Below are positions 43,411 through 53,897 of a stretch of 64,000 nucleotides of DNA, piece after piece (the stretch's first letter is position 1; each line of letters opens with the position of its first letter). The stretch is taken from assembly GCF_030686865.1 (NCBI RefSeq), contig NZ_JAQYUS010000004.1, forward strand, positions 1 to 64,000, given 5' to 3'. The notes beneath the pieces are model-generated. The model saw only the letters and a list, made by a program, of their open reading frames with translations, ran no database searches and was not told the DNA's origin. The position numbers and the translations under genes are program-made. Source of the DNA: Kaistella sp. SH40-3 (GTDB taxonomy: Bacteria > Bacteroidota > Bacteroidia > Flavobacteriales > Weeksellaceae).

Positions 43411-46137
43411 ATGAAATTTTTAAATAAAATCATTACCGAAATTTTAGCGCAAAATTCTGATTTATCGACTTTTAATATTATTCTTCCAGGTAAAAGACCC
43501 GTAGTTTTCATCAAGAAAATATTGAAAGAAAAACAGTATTCCGGTATGCTGCCGAACTTTTTTACGGTAGAAGATTTAATTAAAGAAGTATCCGATAAAC
43601 AGCCCGTTCAGGGAATTGCTTTGTGGCTTTTTGCTTTTGAAGTGTATCGGGAAATTCAACCTTCTGAAGATTTTGCCAACTTTTTGAAATGGTTTCCTAC
43701 GATCCTAAAAGATTGGGATGATATTTTGAAATTTTCTGATTCTGACAAAGCCGTTTTAGAATACATGTTTGATGAAGAAAGAATTAAAAACTGGTCTGAG
43801 AATTTAGGTCGTTCAGAAGATCGGCCACTTAAGAAATTCCTCAATTTCTGGCAAAAAATGAATCTGTTTTTACCTTTATTGAAGTTGAAACTGAACGAAA
43901 AAAACTGGGCAACCTCTGGAATGATTCACGAAGCCGCAAAGAATAAGATTGAAAATTATGCCCAAAAAACGGAAAGTAAATTTGTGTTTTGTGGTTTCAA
44001 TGCTTTTACGCCAGTCGAAGAAAAATTAGTACGAAACCTGATGCAATGGGACAAAGCGCAATGTTTTTTTCAAGCGGATGAATATTATATTAAAGATCAA
44101 AGACAAGAAGCCGGAAAGTTTTTGCGAATCATTAAAACCTGGAAAGAGTTTACTGAAACCCGAAATTTTAACTGGATTGAAAATGATTTTGCACAATCAA
44201 AAAATATCAAAGTTTATGAGGTTTCGGGAAATATAACCCAAGCGAAAGTTTTGCCTGAAATCTTTGAAGAAATTAAAGATGAAAATCTATCAAATACTGC
44301 GGTAGTTTTATTGGACGAAAACCTTCTCCCGACATGTTTAGATGCGATGAGCAGCGTAGAACATCTGAATATTACGATGGGATTTCCATTGAAAAATCTT
44401 GGTTTCAGTAACGCAATGAAGCAACTTTTTTATCTTCAAAAACAATTGGAGAAAAAAGATTCTTCTTATTATTACAATGATGTTTTATCGGTTTTAGAAG
44501 AACTGCCGAATGAGGAAATTGATCAGCAGATTATCTTAGATTTTAAAGCGAAAATTGAACAAAGAAATATTGTTTATATTTCAAAAAAACAGTTTAAGGA
44601 ATTTTTATCAGACCTCTCTTATTTCAATTTGTTTGAAAAACCGACTTCGGTAAAAACATTTATTGATGAATTGATTGCATATTGTTATCAATTAAAATTC
44701 AGAGAATTAGATGATATTTTGTATGAAAACATTTCTCATTTTGAGAAGAGTTTTAAAATTATTAAAAATCAACTTTCGCCTTATTCATTTGAAATAAAAA
44801 TGGAAACGCTGGAAGTTTTGATTAATCAACTGGTCAATTCAGAAACGATTGATTTTCAAGGGGAACCGCTGCAAGGTTTACAGGTAATGGGACTTTTAGA
44901 AACGCGATTATTAAACTTTGAAAATATCATTTTACTTTCTGCGAATGAAGGAAAACTTCCGTTGGGGAATTCCCAAAACACTTATTTACCTTTTGATGTT
45001 CGTCAGCATTTCCATCTGCATACTTTCTTAGAAAATGACAGTATTTATGCCTACCATTTTTACCGACTTTTGCAGGATTCACAGAATGTTCACTTGCTTT
45101 TTAATGCGTTGAGTTCTGGAGTAAATACCGGTGAAAAAAGCAGATTTATTACGCAAATTGAAATCGAGGACAAACATCATAACATAGAACATATTATCAT
45201 CGAAAATTCTTCGGAGCCGATTAATAAGCAATTGATTCAAATTGAAAAAACACCATCAGTTCTGCAAAAATTAGAAGAATGGAAAAAGAGAGTTTCGCCT
45301 TCTCATCTTACTTCTTTTATTTATAATCCGGTTGATTTTTATCTGACCAAAATTTTGGGAACACGGGAAACGAGTGAAATGGAAGAGGAACTTTCACAAA
45401 GAAGTTATGGAAATTTAGTGCATTACGCACTTCAAGTGATCTATGAAAAAATACTTGGTAAAAAACTATCTGTTAATGATTTAGAGTTTTCAAATCAACA
45501 ATTAGTCGAGGTGATGAATGAAGCAATAATTAAATTGAATCACCAAACCGATTTCTATGAAAAAGGAATGAATTATATTCATAAATCGATTGCCGAAAGA
45601 GTAGTGCGAACAATTTTGGAGGTGGATAAAAAATTAATTGCAGACGGAAATACTTTAGAAATTTTAAGCGTTGAAGGGAATTTTGAAAACATCGATTATT
45701 TTCTGAATGAGGAAAAAACCGACAAAGTTTCATTCTATGGATTTATTGACCGAATCGACCGATTGAATGGAAAGTTGAGAATCATTGATTATAAAACAGC
45801 GAAAACCAAAAATCTTTTAATTAAAGAAGCCAAAAAAGAAGAGGAAGCAGAGAAACTGGAACAGTTATTTTTCAGAGACGATTACAAACAGGCGATGCAA
45901 CTGTGTGTTTACGCTTATGCGGTTTTAAATGAAAAGAAATATCCCGACAATTTTGTAGAATGTGGAATCTGGAGTTTTGCTGAAGCCAACAAAGGAGTTC
46001 AGAATTTACAGATTTATGGTGAAGATGAAATCACCAATCAATCATTGGTAAGTCCGATGAAATGGATTAAAAATGTGATTGTAGAGATTTTAAATCCGTC
46101 GAGTGATTTTGTGGAAGAAGTGAAACAATCTTGGTAA
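43411..46137 (+). CDS. AddB-like PD-(D/E)xK nuclease family protein
   Basis: 908 residues. The first about 600 resemble the inactivated helicase half of AddB/RexB-type proteins ('IILPGKRPVVFIKKIL', 'FVFCGFNAFTPVEEKLV', 'IILLSANEGKLP'). The C-terminal nuclease has the family order: 'YGNLVHYALQVIYE' (His), then 'SFYGFIDRIDRL' (Asp) and 'LRIIDYKTAK' (Asp...Lys). There is no iron-sulphur Cys set typical of firmicute AddB. The expected role is end processing in double-strand break repair with an AddA helicase-nuclease. No addA gene is adjacent in the window; in Bacteroidota the partner can lie elsewhere. Confidence 0.85.
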   Translation: MKFLNKIITEILAQNSDLSTFNIILPGKRPVVFIKKILKEKQYSGMLPNFFTVEDLIKEVSDKQPVQGIALWLFAFEVYREIQPSEDFANFLKWFPTILKDWDDILKFSDSDKAVLEYMFDEERIKNWSENLGRSEDRPLKKFLNFWQKMNLFLPLLKLKLNEKNWATSGMIHEAAKNKIENYAQKTESKFVFCGFNAFTPVEEKLVRNLMQWDKAQCFFQADEYYIKDQRQEAGKFLRIIKTWKEFTETRNFNWIENDFAQSKNIKVYEVSGNITQAKVLPEIFEEIKDENLSNTAVVLLDENLLPTCLDAMSSVEHLNITMGFPLKNLGFSNAMKQLFYLQKQLEKKDSSYYYNDVLSVLEELPNEEIDQQIILDFKAKIEQRNIVYISKKQFKEFLSDLSYFNLFEKPTSVKTFIDELIAYCYQLKFRELDDILYENISHFEKSFKIIKNQLSPYSFEIKMETLEVLINQLVNSETIDFQGEPLQGLQVMGLLETRLLNFENIILLSANEGKLPLGNSQNTYLPFDVRQHFHLHTFLENDSIYAYHFYRLLQDSQNVHLLFNALSSGVNTGEKSRFITQIEIEDKHHNIEHIIIENSSEPINKQLIQIEKTPSVLQKLEEWKKRVSPSHLTSFIYNPVDFYLTKILGTRETSEMEEELSQRSYGNLVHYALQVIYEKILGKKLSVNDLEFSNQQLVEVMNEAIIKLNHQTDFYEKGMNYIHKSIAERVVRTILEVDKKLIADGNTLEILSVEGNFENIDYFLNEEKTDKVSFYGFIDRIDRLNGKLRIIDYKTAKTKNLLIKEAKKEEEAEKLEQLFFRDDYKQAMQLCVYAYAVLNEKKYPDNFVECGIWSFAEANKGVQNLQIYGEDEITNQSLVSPMKWIKNVIVEILNPSSDFVEEVKQSW

Positions 46138-46189
46138 AGGATTTTTAACCACAAAGATTATCATTGAAGTTTCACATTACAAATAAAAA

Positions 46190-46220
46190 AAACCTTCAAG
46201 TTTTAAAATCTTGAAGGTTT
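46190..46220. terminator. Bidirectional terminator
   Basis: AAACCTTCAAG (46190-46200) pairs with CTTGAAGGTTT (46210-46220). It separates the convergent AddB-like and acyl-CoA dehydrogenase genes. Confidence 0.85.
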
Positions 46221-46228
46221 ACTTTTTC

Positions 46229-47410
46229 TTATCCGAAAGCATTAATTCCGGTAATATCCATACCAGTAATGAGCAAATGAATATCGTGCGTTCCTTCGTA
46301 AGTGATTACGGATTCTAGATTCGCAGCGTGGCGCATCATTGGGAAATCTCCCATAATTCCCATACCTCCTAAGATTTGACGTGATTCTCTGGCAACGTCA
46401 ATCGCCATTTTCACATTGTTTCTTTTCGCCATTGAAATTTGAGCAGGCGTCGCAGTATGTGCATTTTTTAAGTTTCCTAACTGAAGACAAAGTAATTGTG
46501 CTTTGGTGATTTCAGTTAAAAACTCGGCCAATTTTTTCTGTTGCAACTGGAAAGATGCAATTGGTTTTCCGAACTGGGTTCTTTCTTTTGCATATTGAAC
46601 AGCGGTACAATAACAGTCAATCGCAGCGCCGATTACGCCCCAGGAAATTCCGTAACGTGCAGAATTTAAACAAGATAATGGACCTTTTAAACCAGTCACT
46701 TTCGGTAATAAATTTTCTTTAGGAACTTTCACATTATCAAAAACCAATTCTCCGGTTTTCGAAGCACGAAGTGACCACTTATTATCTGTTGTCGGTGTTG
46801 TAAATCCTTCGAAACTTCTTTCAACAATTAAACCCTGAACTTTACCTTCTTCGTTTTTTCCCCAAACTACAGCGATATCACAAACTGGTGCGTTGGTGAT
46901 CCACATTTTCGCTCCGTTCAATAAATAGTGGTCTCCTTTGTCTACGAAATAAGTTTCCATTGAACTTGGATCAGATCCGTGATTAGGCTCGGTTAATCCG
47001 AAAGCACCAATCATATCACCACTTGCTAATTGCGGAAGGAATTTCTTTTTTTGCTCTTCAGAACCATATTCATTAATTGGGAACATGACCAAAGAACTTT
47101 GTACAGAAGCAGCAGAACGAACGGCAGAATCACCTCTTTCTAATTCCTGCATAATGATTCCGTAAGAGATTTGATCTAAGCCAGAACCACCATATTCTTC
47201 GGGAATATAAGGGCCGAGTGCGCCAATTTTCCCCAGTTCTTTCATGAGGTTAGGAATATCGGTATGATTTTGTGCGGCTTCATCAATTTTAGGCATCACA
47301 AAACTTTCGACCCAATCGCGAACAGATTGGCGTATAAGTAAGTGTTCCTCAGTAAGTAAACTATCAATTCCGTAATAATCTGGAATGGAATTTAAAGGGT
47401 AATAAGACAT
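46229..47410 (-). CDS. Acyl-CoA dehydrogenase (glutaryl-CoA dehydrogenase-like)
   Basis: 393 residues with the three-domain ACAD fold. FAD/substrate signatures are 'GAFGLTEPNHGSDPSSM' and 'KMWITNAPVCDIAVVWGK'. The catalytic base is in 'ESVITYEGTHDIHLL', the position used by most ACADs. 'RYGISWGVIGAAIDCYCTAVQYAKERTQFGKPIASFQ' spans the C-terminal helical domain in two blocks and is closest in style to glutaryl-CoA dehydrogenases, which oxidise and decarboxylate glutaryl-CoA in lysine and tryptophan catabolism. It stands alone here, so the substrate remains a guess. Confidence 0.9.
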   Translation of the reverse strand: MSYYPLNSIPDYYGIDSLLTEEHLLIRQSVRDWVESFVMPKIDEAAQNHTDIPNLMKELGKIGALGPYIPEEYGGSGLDQISYGIIMQELERGDSAVRSAASVQSSLVMFPINEYGSEEQKKKFLPQLASGDMIGAFGLTEPNHGSDPSSMETYFVDKGDHYLLNGAKMWITNAPVCDIAVVWGKNEEGKVQGLIVERSFEGFTTPTTDNKWSLRASKTGELVFDNVKVPKENLLPKVTGLKGPLSCLNSARYGISWGVIGAAIDCYCTAVQYAKERTQFGKPIASFQLQQKKLAEFLTEITKAQLLCLQLGNLKNAHTATPAQISMAKRNNVKMAIDVARESRQILGGMGIMGDFPMMRHAANLESVITYEGTHDIHLLITGMDITGINAFG

Positions 47411-47504
47411 ATTAATTTTGTTTGCCCTAATTTAGGATAATTAAAGATTTTAAGAAAATATTTACGGAAAATTTACACCATCATTAATAATGATGAAAAA
47501 TTAG

Positions 47505-48251
47505 TTATTCTTCTTCTGTAATAAACCGGTATAAATAGGGTGCTTTATTTGGTGAACCATCGAAGAATTTCTCTAAACGTTCTAAAGAATTTTCGGCTAA
47601 GATTTTCCTTTGGAAATTGTTTCTTCTAAATTTTTCCCCAAGCACTGTTTCATAAACCGTTTGCAATTCTTTCATCGTGAATTTTTCTGGCAGAAGATTG
47701 CTTGCAACCATTTGTGTATCTATATTTTTCCGGATATGTTCTAAACCCTTTGCAATGATTTCATTATGATCAAATGCCATTTTCGGCAAATCACTAACTT
47801 CAAACCATGCACAAGATTCATTAAAAGCATCGGGAAAGGTATCTACTAAAGAAAAATCAATTAAACTGCAATATCCTACAGTGATGAATCGTTGTAAGAT
47901 CCAGTGATCTTTAGAGACATCAATATTTTTATTTTTCAGGAGAATTTCGTGAACATTATTTTCAGTTCGGTCTATTCTGCCAAAAGTATGAAACTGTTGC
48001 AGAAAAATATTTTCAAGATGTGTTCTTTCATACAAAACCCGAAAAGCGGCATCATCTAAATGCTCATCATTAAAAACAAATCCACCGGGAAGCGACCATA
48101 AATCTAAATCATGGTATTTTAAAAGTAGAATTTTTAAAATATCATCGTGAAAACCAAAGATGACACAATCTACCGACAAATTCTGTACAAAGTCTTTGGT
48201 ATCGATAAGTTCCTGAAGAGACTGTTTAATTTTGGTATCGTCTATTTTCAT
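47505..48251 (-). CDS. NrtR-type transcriptional regulator (degenerate Nudix + winged helix)
   Basis: 248 residues. Residues about 25-160 form a Nudix fold ('VDCVIFGFHDDILKILLLKY', 'LWSLPGGFVFNDEHLDDAA'). The Nudix box reads R-V-L-Y-E-R-T-H-L instead of R-E-U-x-E-E-x-G-U, so two catalytic acids are lost and hydrolysis is unlikely. A C-terminal winged helix ('FTMKELQTVYETVLGEKFRRNNFQRKIL') binds DNA. This is the NrtR layout. In Bacteroidota, members such as AraR control sugar catabolism, binding a sugar or derivative rather than ADP-ribose. It sits next to an MFS transporter and, across it, the SusCD-GH30 locus, the likely target. Confidence 0.88.
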   Translation of the reverse strand: MKIDDTKIKQSLQELIDTKDFVQNLSVDCVIFGFHDDILKILLLKYHDLDLWSLPGGFVFNDEHLDDAAFRVLYERTHLENIFLQQFHTFGRIDRTENNVHEILLKNKNIDVSKDHWILQRFITVGYCSLIDFSLVDTFPDAFNESCAWFEVSDLPKMAFDHNEIIAKGLEHIRKNIDTQMVASNLLPEKFTMKELQTVYETVLGEKFRRNNFQRKILAENSLERLEKFFDGSPNKAPYLYRFITEEE

Positions 48252-48278
48252 AATAAAACAAAACTAATACTTATTTTC

Positions 48279-49460
48279 TTATTTAGAGACAAAGGTTTTA
48301 AAATAAAAGAACCCAATGATAAAAACGATTAGCACGGCAATCGAAATAAAAATTGCGTAATAAGATCCTAAACTATATTGAAATAAAAACGAAATAGAAA
48401 TCGATCCAACTGAACTTCCGAGGGAGGAAAAAATAACCATTAATGAAGTAAAAATATTGATGTCCTCTTTTTTGATTCCAGAAATCATTTTTGAACTTAC
48501 GACGGGATATAATGGTGCTAAAAACAAACCGATCAAAGGAAATATAAAAAGGATAATTTGCGAATCATTAACAGTCAATAGAAGATACGATATCATTAAC
48601 ATAGTGAAAATCAACACAACACACGCTAGAAAATATTTAGCCAAAGAAAACTTATGAATAATCTGAGAGGTAATAACTCTTCCGATATAGGAAAATAATG
48701 CTAAAAATGCCGAGGCCTGTAACGCAGAAAATGTACTGACATTTAAATATTTTTTATAAAACGAAGGCAACCACGAATTAAAATTCTGTTCGATAAATAC
48801 GATTCCGAAAATGATGCTAAAAAACAAAACACTTTTTCGGGATAAAAACTGGGCGAAAATCTTTTTAGAAAACACTTCAGTCGTTTGTCCACCATCTATA
48901 AATTCGGTTTTAAGGAGCATTAAAAAATTGAGAAATGCCAATAAAGCGATGAACCAAAAACCAAATTTCCAGTCTGCAGAATATTCGCTCGCGAGCAACC
49001 AACCAAAACCAATATTGACTAAAAATATTCCCAACATAAAAGAAGCTTCTACGCTGCTCATTACTTTTGCCAATTGATTTTCGGTGGAAATATTATTTCT
49101 AATCAGTCCATAAACTGCAATTTTTGCCATGGCAAAACAAATCCCTATTAAACCAAACCAAATTTTATAAAACCAAAACTCTTCAACAAAGGGTAGAAGG
49201 GTGCAACATATACCGACGATGAAAAGAGAGATTAATAAAGAGTTTTTGTTTCCTAAACGATGGATGAAATTTACCGCAAACAAGGAAACGAAAGCAATTG
49301 GTAAATCTTTGAATGCTTCTAGTAGCCCCAATTTATTATAAGAAATCTGATTTCCAGATAATTGCAGAATTAGAATTCCCATACAGTTTAAAACCATAGA
49401 GAAAATCAAAAAACTCATTTTGAGCGGAAGCGTTTGTGCCGAAAAAATTTTAACAAACAT
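48279..49460 (-). CDS. MFS transporter
   Basis: 393 residues with twelve predicted membrane helices and the two-fold MFS layout, with a central cytoplasmic loop around residue 190-205 ('EFIDGGQTTEVFSKK'). There is no signal peptide or extra domain. It may import the mono- or oligosaccharide released by the neighbouring GH30 enzymes. The basis is position only: 27 bp upstream of the regulator gene on the same strand and divergent from susC. Confidence 0.87.
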   Translation of the reverse strand: MFVKIFSAQTLPLKMSFLIFSMVLNCMGILILQLSGNQISYNKLGLLEAFKDLPIAFVSLFAVNFIHRLGNKNSLLISLFIVGICCTLLPFVEEFWFYKIWFGLIGICFAMAKIAVYGLIRNNISTENQLAKVMSSVEASFMLGIFLVNIGFGWLLASEYSADWKFGFWFIALLAFLNFLMLLKTEFIDGGQTTEVFSKKIFAQFLSRKSVLFFSIIFGIVFIEQNFNSWLPSFYKKYLNVSTFSALQASAFLALFSYIGRVITSQIIHKFSLAKYFLACVVLIFTMLMISYLLLTVNDSQIILFIFPLIGLFLAPLYPVVSSKMISGIKKEDINIFTSLMVIFSSLGSSVGSISISFLFQYSLGSYYAIFISIAVLIVFIIGFFYFKTFVSK

Positions 49461-49596
49461 TATTAAAAATTAGTTTTTTTATGATTCTAACGTTAATATT
49501 TGGGAGTTAAAATTAACACTTAACAAGGTCAAATTCAGGTGAATTTTCGTTAGAGTTCCCAAAAATACTTGAAATATTATAAATACAAAATAAAAG

Positions 49597-49650
49597 TTTG
49601 TTATGTTAAAATTATAATTAACTTTATTGTCTCAAATTGAGATAACAAAA
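49597..49650 (+). promoter_or_regulatory. susC promoter with overlapping operator-like palindrome
   Basis: TTTG (49597-49600) and TAACTTTA (49619-49626), 18 bp apart, resemble the Bacteroidota promoter. CTCAA-A-TTGAG (49631-49641), flanked by TTGT on the left and ACAA on the right, is a near-perfect dyad placed at the expected transcription start. It is a good candidate binding site for the NrtR-type regulator encoded nearby. Confidence 0.5.
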
Positions 49651-49661
49651 ACTTAAATAAT

Positions 49662-52424
49662 ATGAACTTAAAGTATTCAAAAAGTCTGGGATTAATCGCA
49701 GTACTTTATTTTGCAGCCGGAATGAATGCTCAAACCAACGATTCTATTAAAGAGAAAACGATTGAAGAAGTTGTGGTAATTGGGTATGGTTCGGTAAAAA
49801 AGAAAAATGTGACCAGTGCTATTGAAAACATTAAGGCCGACGTCTTCGAAGACCGACCTATTTACAATGTTGGACAAGCACTACAGGGAAATGCTGCCGG
49901 AGTAAGCGTGGTACAAAATTCGGGTAAGCCGGGTCAATCGTTAAATGTTAAAATTAGAGGGAATAACTCGATTTCATCTGGAGTTAATCCGCTATATGTT
50001 GTTGATGGGATTCAGACCAATGATGTGAGTGGAATTAATACCGATGACATTGTTGATATTACCATTCTGAAAGATGCAACTTCAACTGCAATTTATGGAA
50101 TCAACGGTTCTTCTGGGGTGGTAATCATTACAACCAAAAGAGCAAAAGTAAACAAATCTGAGTTAAACTTCAATTCGTATTGGGGAGTTTCTAAACAGGT
50201 GAATAATGTTGATGTTTTAGATCCAGAGCAGTATCGTAAATTGATGGGTGAAATTAATCCTGCGTATATTGTGACGATTGATAACCCTAGATACGCCGGG
50301 ATTCAAACAGATTGGAGAGACGAAGTTTTCCGTACTGGCTTTGATCAGAATTATAATGTGAATTATACTTTCGGTGATGATAAAATGAGAGCATATACCT
50401 CTTTAGGTTACCAAGGTGTTGAAGGTATCGTAGCTCCTTCAAAATTTGATAGAGTTTCTGCTAAAGTAAATTTAGATTCTAAAGTTACCAATTGGCTAAA
50501 AGTGAATGCGTCTTTAAACTATATTAATACAAAACTTAAAAATACCAATGACAATCAAGCGGGAGCAAGAGCAGGTGTAATTTTAAGCACATTGACGACT
50601 CCTACTTTTATGCCTGCTTATGCAGATCAATTAAAAGTAAGAAATACTGATGCTGCCGGAAATTATCTGGATGGTTATAAAGATGGACAGTTCGCAATGA
50701 ACCCTTTTACTGCAGGTTGGGAAAACCCAGTTGCGTTTCAGTTCAGAGGTTTAGATAATACGACTACTCAAAGATTCTTATCAAACTTAGGTTTAGAAGT
50801 TAATATTCTACCAACTCTGGTTTGGAAACCTACCGTATCATTAGATGTGATCGATAGTGTAAATGATAAATTTATTGATGGTTACCGTTCTGTTTACGGT
50901 CGTCAGGAAAAAGGAACTGGTTCACAGAACTTTAATCTTTACCAAGACTTCAATTTTGAAAACACTTTAAATTATACTTTAAAAACTGGAGTTCATGATT
51001 TAGGTTTATTAGGAGGATTTCAGTTACACGAGCGTAATACTCAAGGTCAATATTATTGGGGAAATAGATTCCCGGAAGATTTAAGAGAATTCGTTTACAG
51101 TTTATCTGAAAATCCGAATCAAGTTTTCCGTAAAGAAATTTTAAGAGAATTATCTTATTTCGGTAGAGCAATTTATACTTTGGATAATAAATATACCTTA
51201 ATGGGTGTATTCCGTTATAATGGAAGTTCTGCTTTAGATCCAGGAAAAAAATGGGGATTCTTCCCAGGGGTTTCTGCTTCTTGGAACATTAAAAATGAAA
51301 ATTTCTTAGCAGACAGCAATGTTATTTCTGATCTTAAATTAAGAGGAGGTTGGGGTAAAACCGGTAACGCTTCTGGAATTCCACCATATTCTCATTTTAA
51401 TTTAGAAAGATTAAATCAGGAAGGACCAAATGGTTCTTACTCTACTTATCAGTGGGCAAGTGATATTGGTTGGGAAGTTACCACCGATACAAACTTTGGT
51501 GTGGATGTCGCTTTTGCACACAACAGAATTAAATTAACTGCTGATTTCTACAAAAGAGAGACTGACGATTTGATCATGCCAATCGCAATGGGACAAATAG
51601 GAAACATTCTGCGTAATGTAGGTTCCATGGAAAATAAAGGAATGGAATTCACATTGAATACCATCAACTTTAAAAATGAAAACTTCACTTGGAATACCAA
51701 TTTCAACATTTCATTTAATAAAAGTAACATTAATGAAATCGCCTGGATGCCAAATATTGACCGGGCAGGAATCGAAGGAATGGGCAATCTGGTAAGATTT
51801 ACAGCCGGAACTCCAATTGGATCATTCTACGGTTATCAAATGCAAGGTGTAGATGCACAGACAGGAGATATTATTTACAAAGACTTAGATAACAGCGGAA
51901 CTTTCAACACTGCAGACAGAACGTTCATCGGTGATCCAAATCCTGATTATACTTTCGGATTTAGCAATAACCTTTCTTACAAAAACTGGTATATGGACGT
52001 GTTGGTAACTGCTTCTCAGGGAAATGATATTTATAATGCTTCCCGTTTTGAATTAGAGTTAATGAATGACTTTAAAAATCAATCGACCGCAGTACTGGAT
52101 CGTTGGACCACGCCAGGACAAATTACCAATGTACCAAGAGCAAACTCTTCATCAGCGATGGTCATTTCAGATCGCTTTATTGAAGATGGTTCTTATGTAA
52201 AACTAAAAAGTGTAACCTTAGGATATAACTTCGCCAAACCATTCAAAGGAGTAAACAAACTAAACCTTTACGTAACTGGTCAGAATTTATATACATGGAC
52301 TGATTACACAGGATTTGATCCAGAAGTAAATGCTTTCGCCAATACCAACGGTGTTACAGGAATTGACTACGGAACATACCCACAAGTTAGAACCATAATC
52401 TTCGGTCTTAAAGCTAATTTTTAA
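49662..52424 (+). CDS. SusC/RagA-family TonB-dependent transporter
   Basis: 920 residues with a signal peptide ending after 'GMNAQ'. The TonB box region 'IEEVVVIGYGSVKKKN' is followed at once by the plug ('ALQGNAAGVSVVQNSGKPGQ', 'NPLYVVDGIQ', 'TAIYGINGSSGVVIITTK', the SusC plug signature) and a 22-strand barrel ending in 'IIFGLKANF' with the terminal Phe. The N-terminal carboxypeptidase-regulatory-like domain found in most SusC proteins is missing, which explains the short length. It imports the glycan bound by the SusD partner 18 bp downstream. Confidence 0.96.
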   Translation: MNLKYSKSLGLIAVLYFAAGMNAQTNDSIKEKTIEEVVVIGYGSVKKKNVTSAIENIKADVFEDRPIYNVGQALQGNAAGVSVVQNSGKPGQSLNVKIRGNNSISSGVNPLYVVDGIQTNDVSGINTDDIVDITILKDATSTAIYGINGSSGVVIITTKRAKVNKSELNFNSYWGVSKQVNNVDVLDPEQYRKLMGEINPAYIVTIDNPRYAGIQTDWRDEVFRTGFDQNYNVNYTFGDDKMRAYTSLGYQGVEGIVAPSKFDRVSAKVNLDSKVTNWLKVNASLNYINTKLKNTNDNQAGARAGVILSTLTTPTFMPAYADQLKVRNTDAAGNYLDGYKDGQFAMNPFTAGWENPVAFQFRGLDNTTTQRFLSNLGLEVNILPTLVWKPTVSLDVIDSVNDKFIDGYRSVYGRQEKGTGSQNFNLYQDFNFENTLNYTLKTGVHDLGLLGGFQLHERNTQGQYYWGNRFPEDLREFVYSLSENPNQVFRKEILRELSYFGRAIYTLDNKYTLMGVFRYNGSSALDPGKKWGFFPGVSASWNIKNENFLADSNVISDLKLRGGWGKTGNASGIPPYSHFNLERLNQEGPNGSYSTYQWASDIGWEVTTDTNFGVDVAFAHNRIKLTADFYKRETDDLIMPIAMGQIGNILRNVGSMENKGMEFTLNTINFKNENFTWNTNFNISFNKSNINEIAWMPNIDRAGIEGMGNLVRFTAGTPIGSFYGYQMQGVDAQTGDIIYKDLDNSGTFNTADRTFIGDPNPDYTFGFSNNLSYKNWYMDVLVTASQGNDIYNASRFELELMNDFKNQSTAVLDRWTTPGQITNVPRANSSSAMVISDRFIEDGSYVKLKSVTLGYNFAKPFKGVNKLNLYVTGQNLYTWTDYTGFDPEVNAFANTNGVTGIDYGTYPQVRTIIFGLKANF

Positions 52425-52442
52425 TCTTCTAAAATTTGAATT

Positions 52443-53897
52443 ATGAAACTTAACAAAACCATATTTTATTTATTTTTAGGAACAAGTTTGGCTTTAGGCA
52501 CAACTTCTTGCTCCGACTATCTTGATACGGAACCAATTACAGATCAGGCCGTACCTTTAAGCGATACTCCTTATACCACTTTAGCACAGGCAGATAATTT
52601 AATGGCAACAATTTACAGCGGACTAGGAAGTGAATACTGGCAGTTGGATTATTTTTTCAATGGCGATGCACAAACCGATATTGCTTATATGGGTGGAGAT
52701 AATCCTCAAAATCAGCAACAGGCGGAATACAGAATTTTAGCAACCAACAGTAATGTGAGCCGTGACTGGAATTATCTTTATGGCTTAATTAATAACTGTA
52801 ACAAAGTTTTAAATTATGTAGATAACATTACTGATCCTGCACTTACACCTGCCAGAAAAGCCCAGATGAAAGCAGAAGCGGCAACCATGCGAGCAATGTA
52901 TTATTTTCATGCCGTACAACTTTGGGGAGACATTCCTATTGTGACTAAAGCAGTAATTGGAGTAAATTCACAAAATTTCGAGGAGGTATATGCTCAGGTG
53001 TATCCCGAAAGAAAACCAGTAAGTGAAGTTTATTCCTTAATTCTTTCAGATCTTGAAGGCGCAGCAGCAGTTTTACCTTCTTCTGCAGATAAATACACGG
53101 TTTCTAAAGCCGTCGCGTTATCTTTATTGGCTAAAGTAAATGCGACCAAACCAAACCCAGATTATGCAAAAGTGATTTCTTACGCTGATCAAGTAATTGG
53201 TCAGGGGTATAGTTTACTTCCGAACTACGAAAACCTTTTTGATAATGCGCATAATGCCAATGCCGAATCTATTTTTGAAATTAATGGAAATGGTGGTAGT
53301 ATTTGGTGGTGGGGATCCTCTATGTTTATTGGCAATGATTGGAAAAAATTCAATAATCCATCCAACGATTTGGTAAGATCTTTTGATGCTGAAGGTGATG
53401 TCGTAAGAAAAGCATCTACTGTAAAATTTGAACCAGTAGGCTGGGCAGATAATTACTGGACGAGCGCCAATTATCCGTTCGCATGGAAACAGAGAGATAC
53501 CAGCGGTAATCAAAATATTTATATTTTGAGATTAGCAGATATCATTTTATTGAAAGCAGAAGCCAAAGTAAAAACAGGTGCTTTTGGAGAAACTGCTGCA
53601 TTGATTAATCAGGTGAGAAGCAGAGCGGGACTTGGTGCAGTAACTCCAATTACCAGCGAAGCAGACGGAATTAATAAAGTTTTGCAAGAACGTAAATTAG
53701 AATTAGCCTTCGAAGGACAACGTTGGTTCGATTTAAAACGTACTGGTAAAGCATTAGAAATTCTTAAAAACAGAAAAGATCAAAATGGAGTAGTACTTCC
53801 ATATTGTGCGAATCTTACCGAACAAAGATTATTATGGCCGATTCCTCAGAGTCAAATTGATAATAATCCTAACCTTACACAAAATGCTGGGTATTAA
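52443..53897 (+). CDS. SusD/RagB-family glycan-binding lipoprotein
   Basis: 484 residues with a lipoprotein signal peptide ('GTTSCSDYLDTEP', Cys23). The TPR-like helical scaffold is followed by the RagB/SusD C-terminal motif 'NQVRSRAGLG ... ERKLELAFEGQRWFDLKRTGKALE' (given in parts) and 'WPIPQSQIDNNPNLTQNAGY' at the end. It caps the SusC barrel and binds the glycan at the cell surface. The stop overlaps the start of the first GH30 gene (TAATG), giving tight coupling. Confidence 0.96.
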   Translation: MKLNKTIFYLFLGTSLALGTTSCSDYLDTEPITDQAVPLSDTPYTTLAQADNLMATIYSGLGSEYWQLDYFFNGDAQTDIAYMGGDNPQNQQQAEYRILATNSNVSRDWNYLYGLINNCNKVLNYVDNITDPALTPARKAQMKAEAATMRAMYYFHAVQLWGDIPIVTKAVIGVNSQNFEEVYAQVYPERKPVSEVYSLILSDLEGAAAVLPSSADKYTVSKAVALSLLAKVNATKPNPDYAKVISYADQVIGQGYSLLPNYENLFDNAHNANAESIFEINGNGGSIWWWGSSMFIGNDWKKFNNPSNDLVRSFDAEGDVVRKASTVKFEPVGWADNYWTSANYPFAWKQRDTSGNQNIYILRLADIILLKAEAKVKTGAFGETAALINQVRSRAGLGAVTPITSEADGINKVLQERKLELAFEGQRWFDLKRTGKALEILKNRKDQNGVVLPYCANLTEQRLLWPIPQSQIDNNPNLTQNAGY

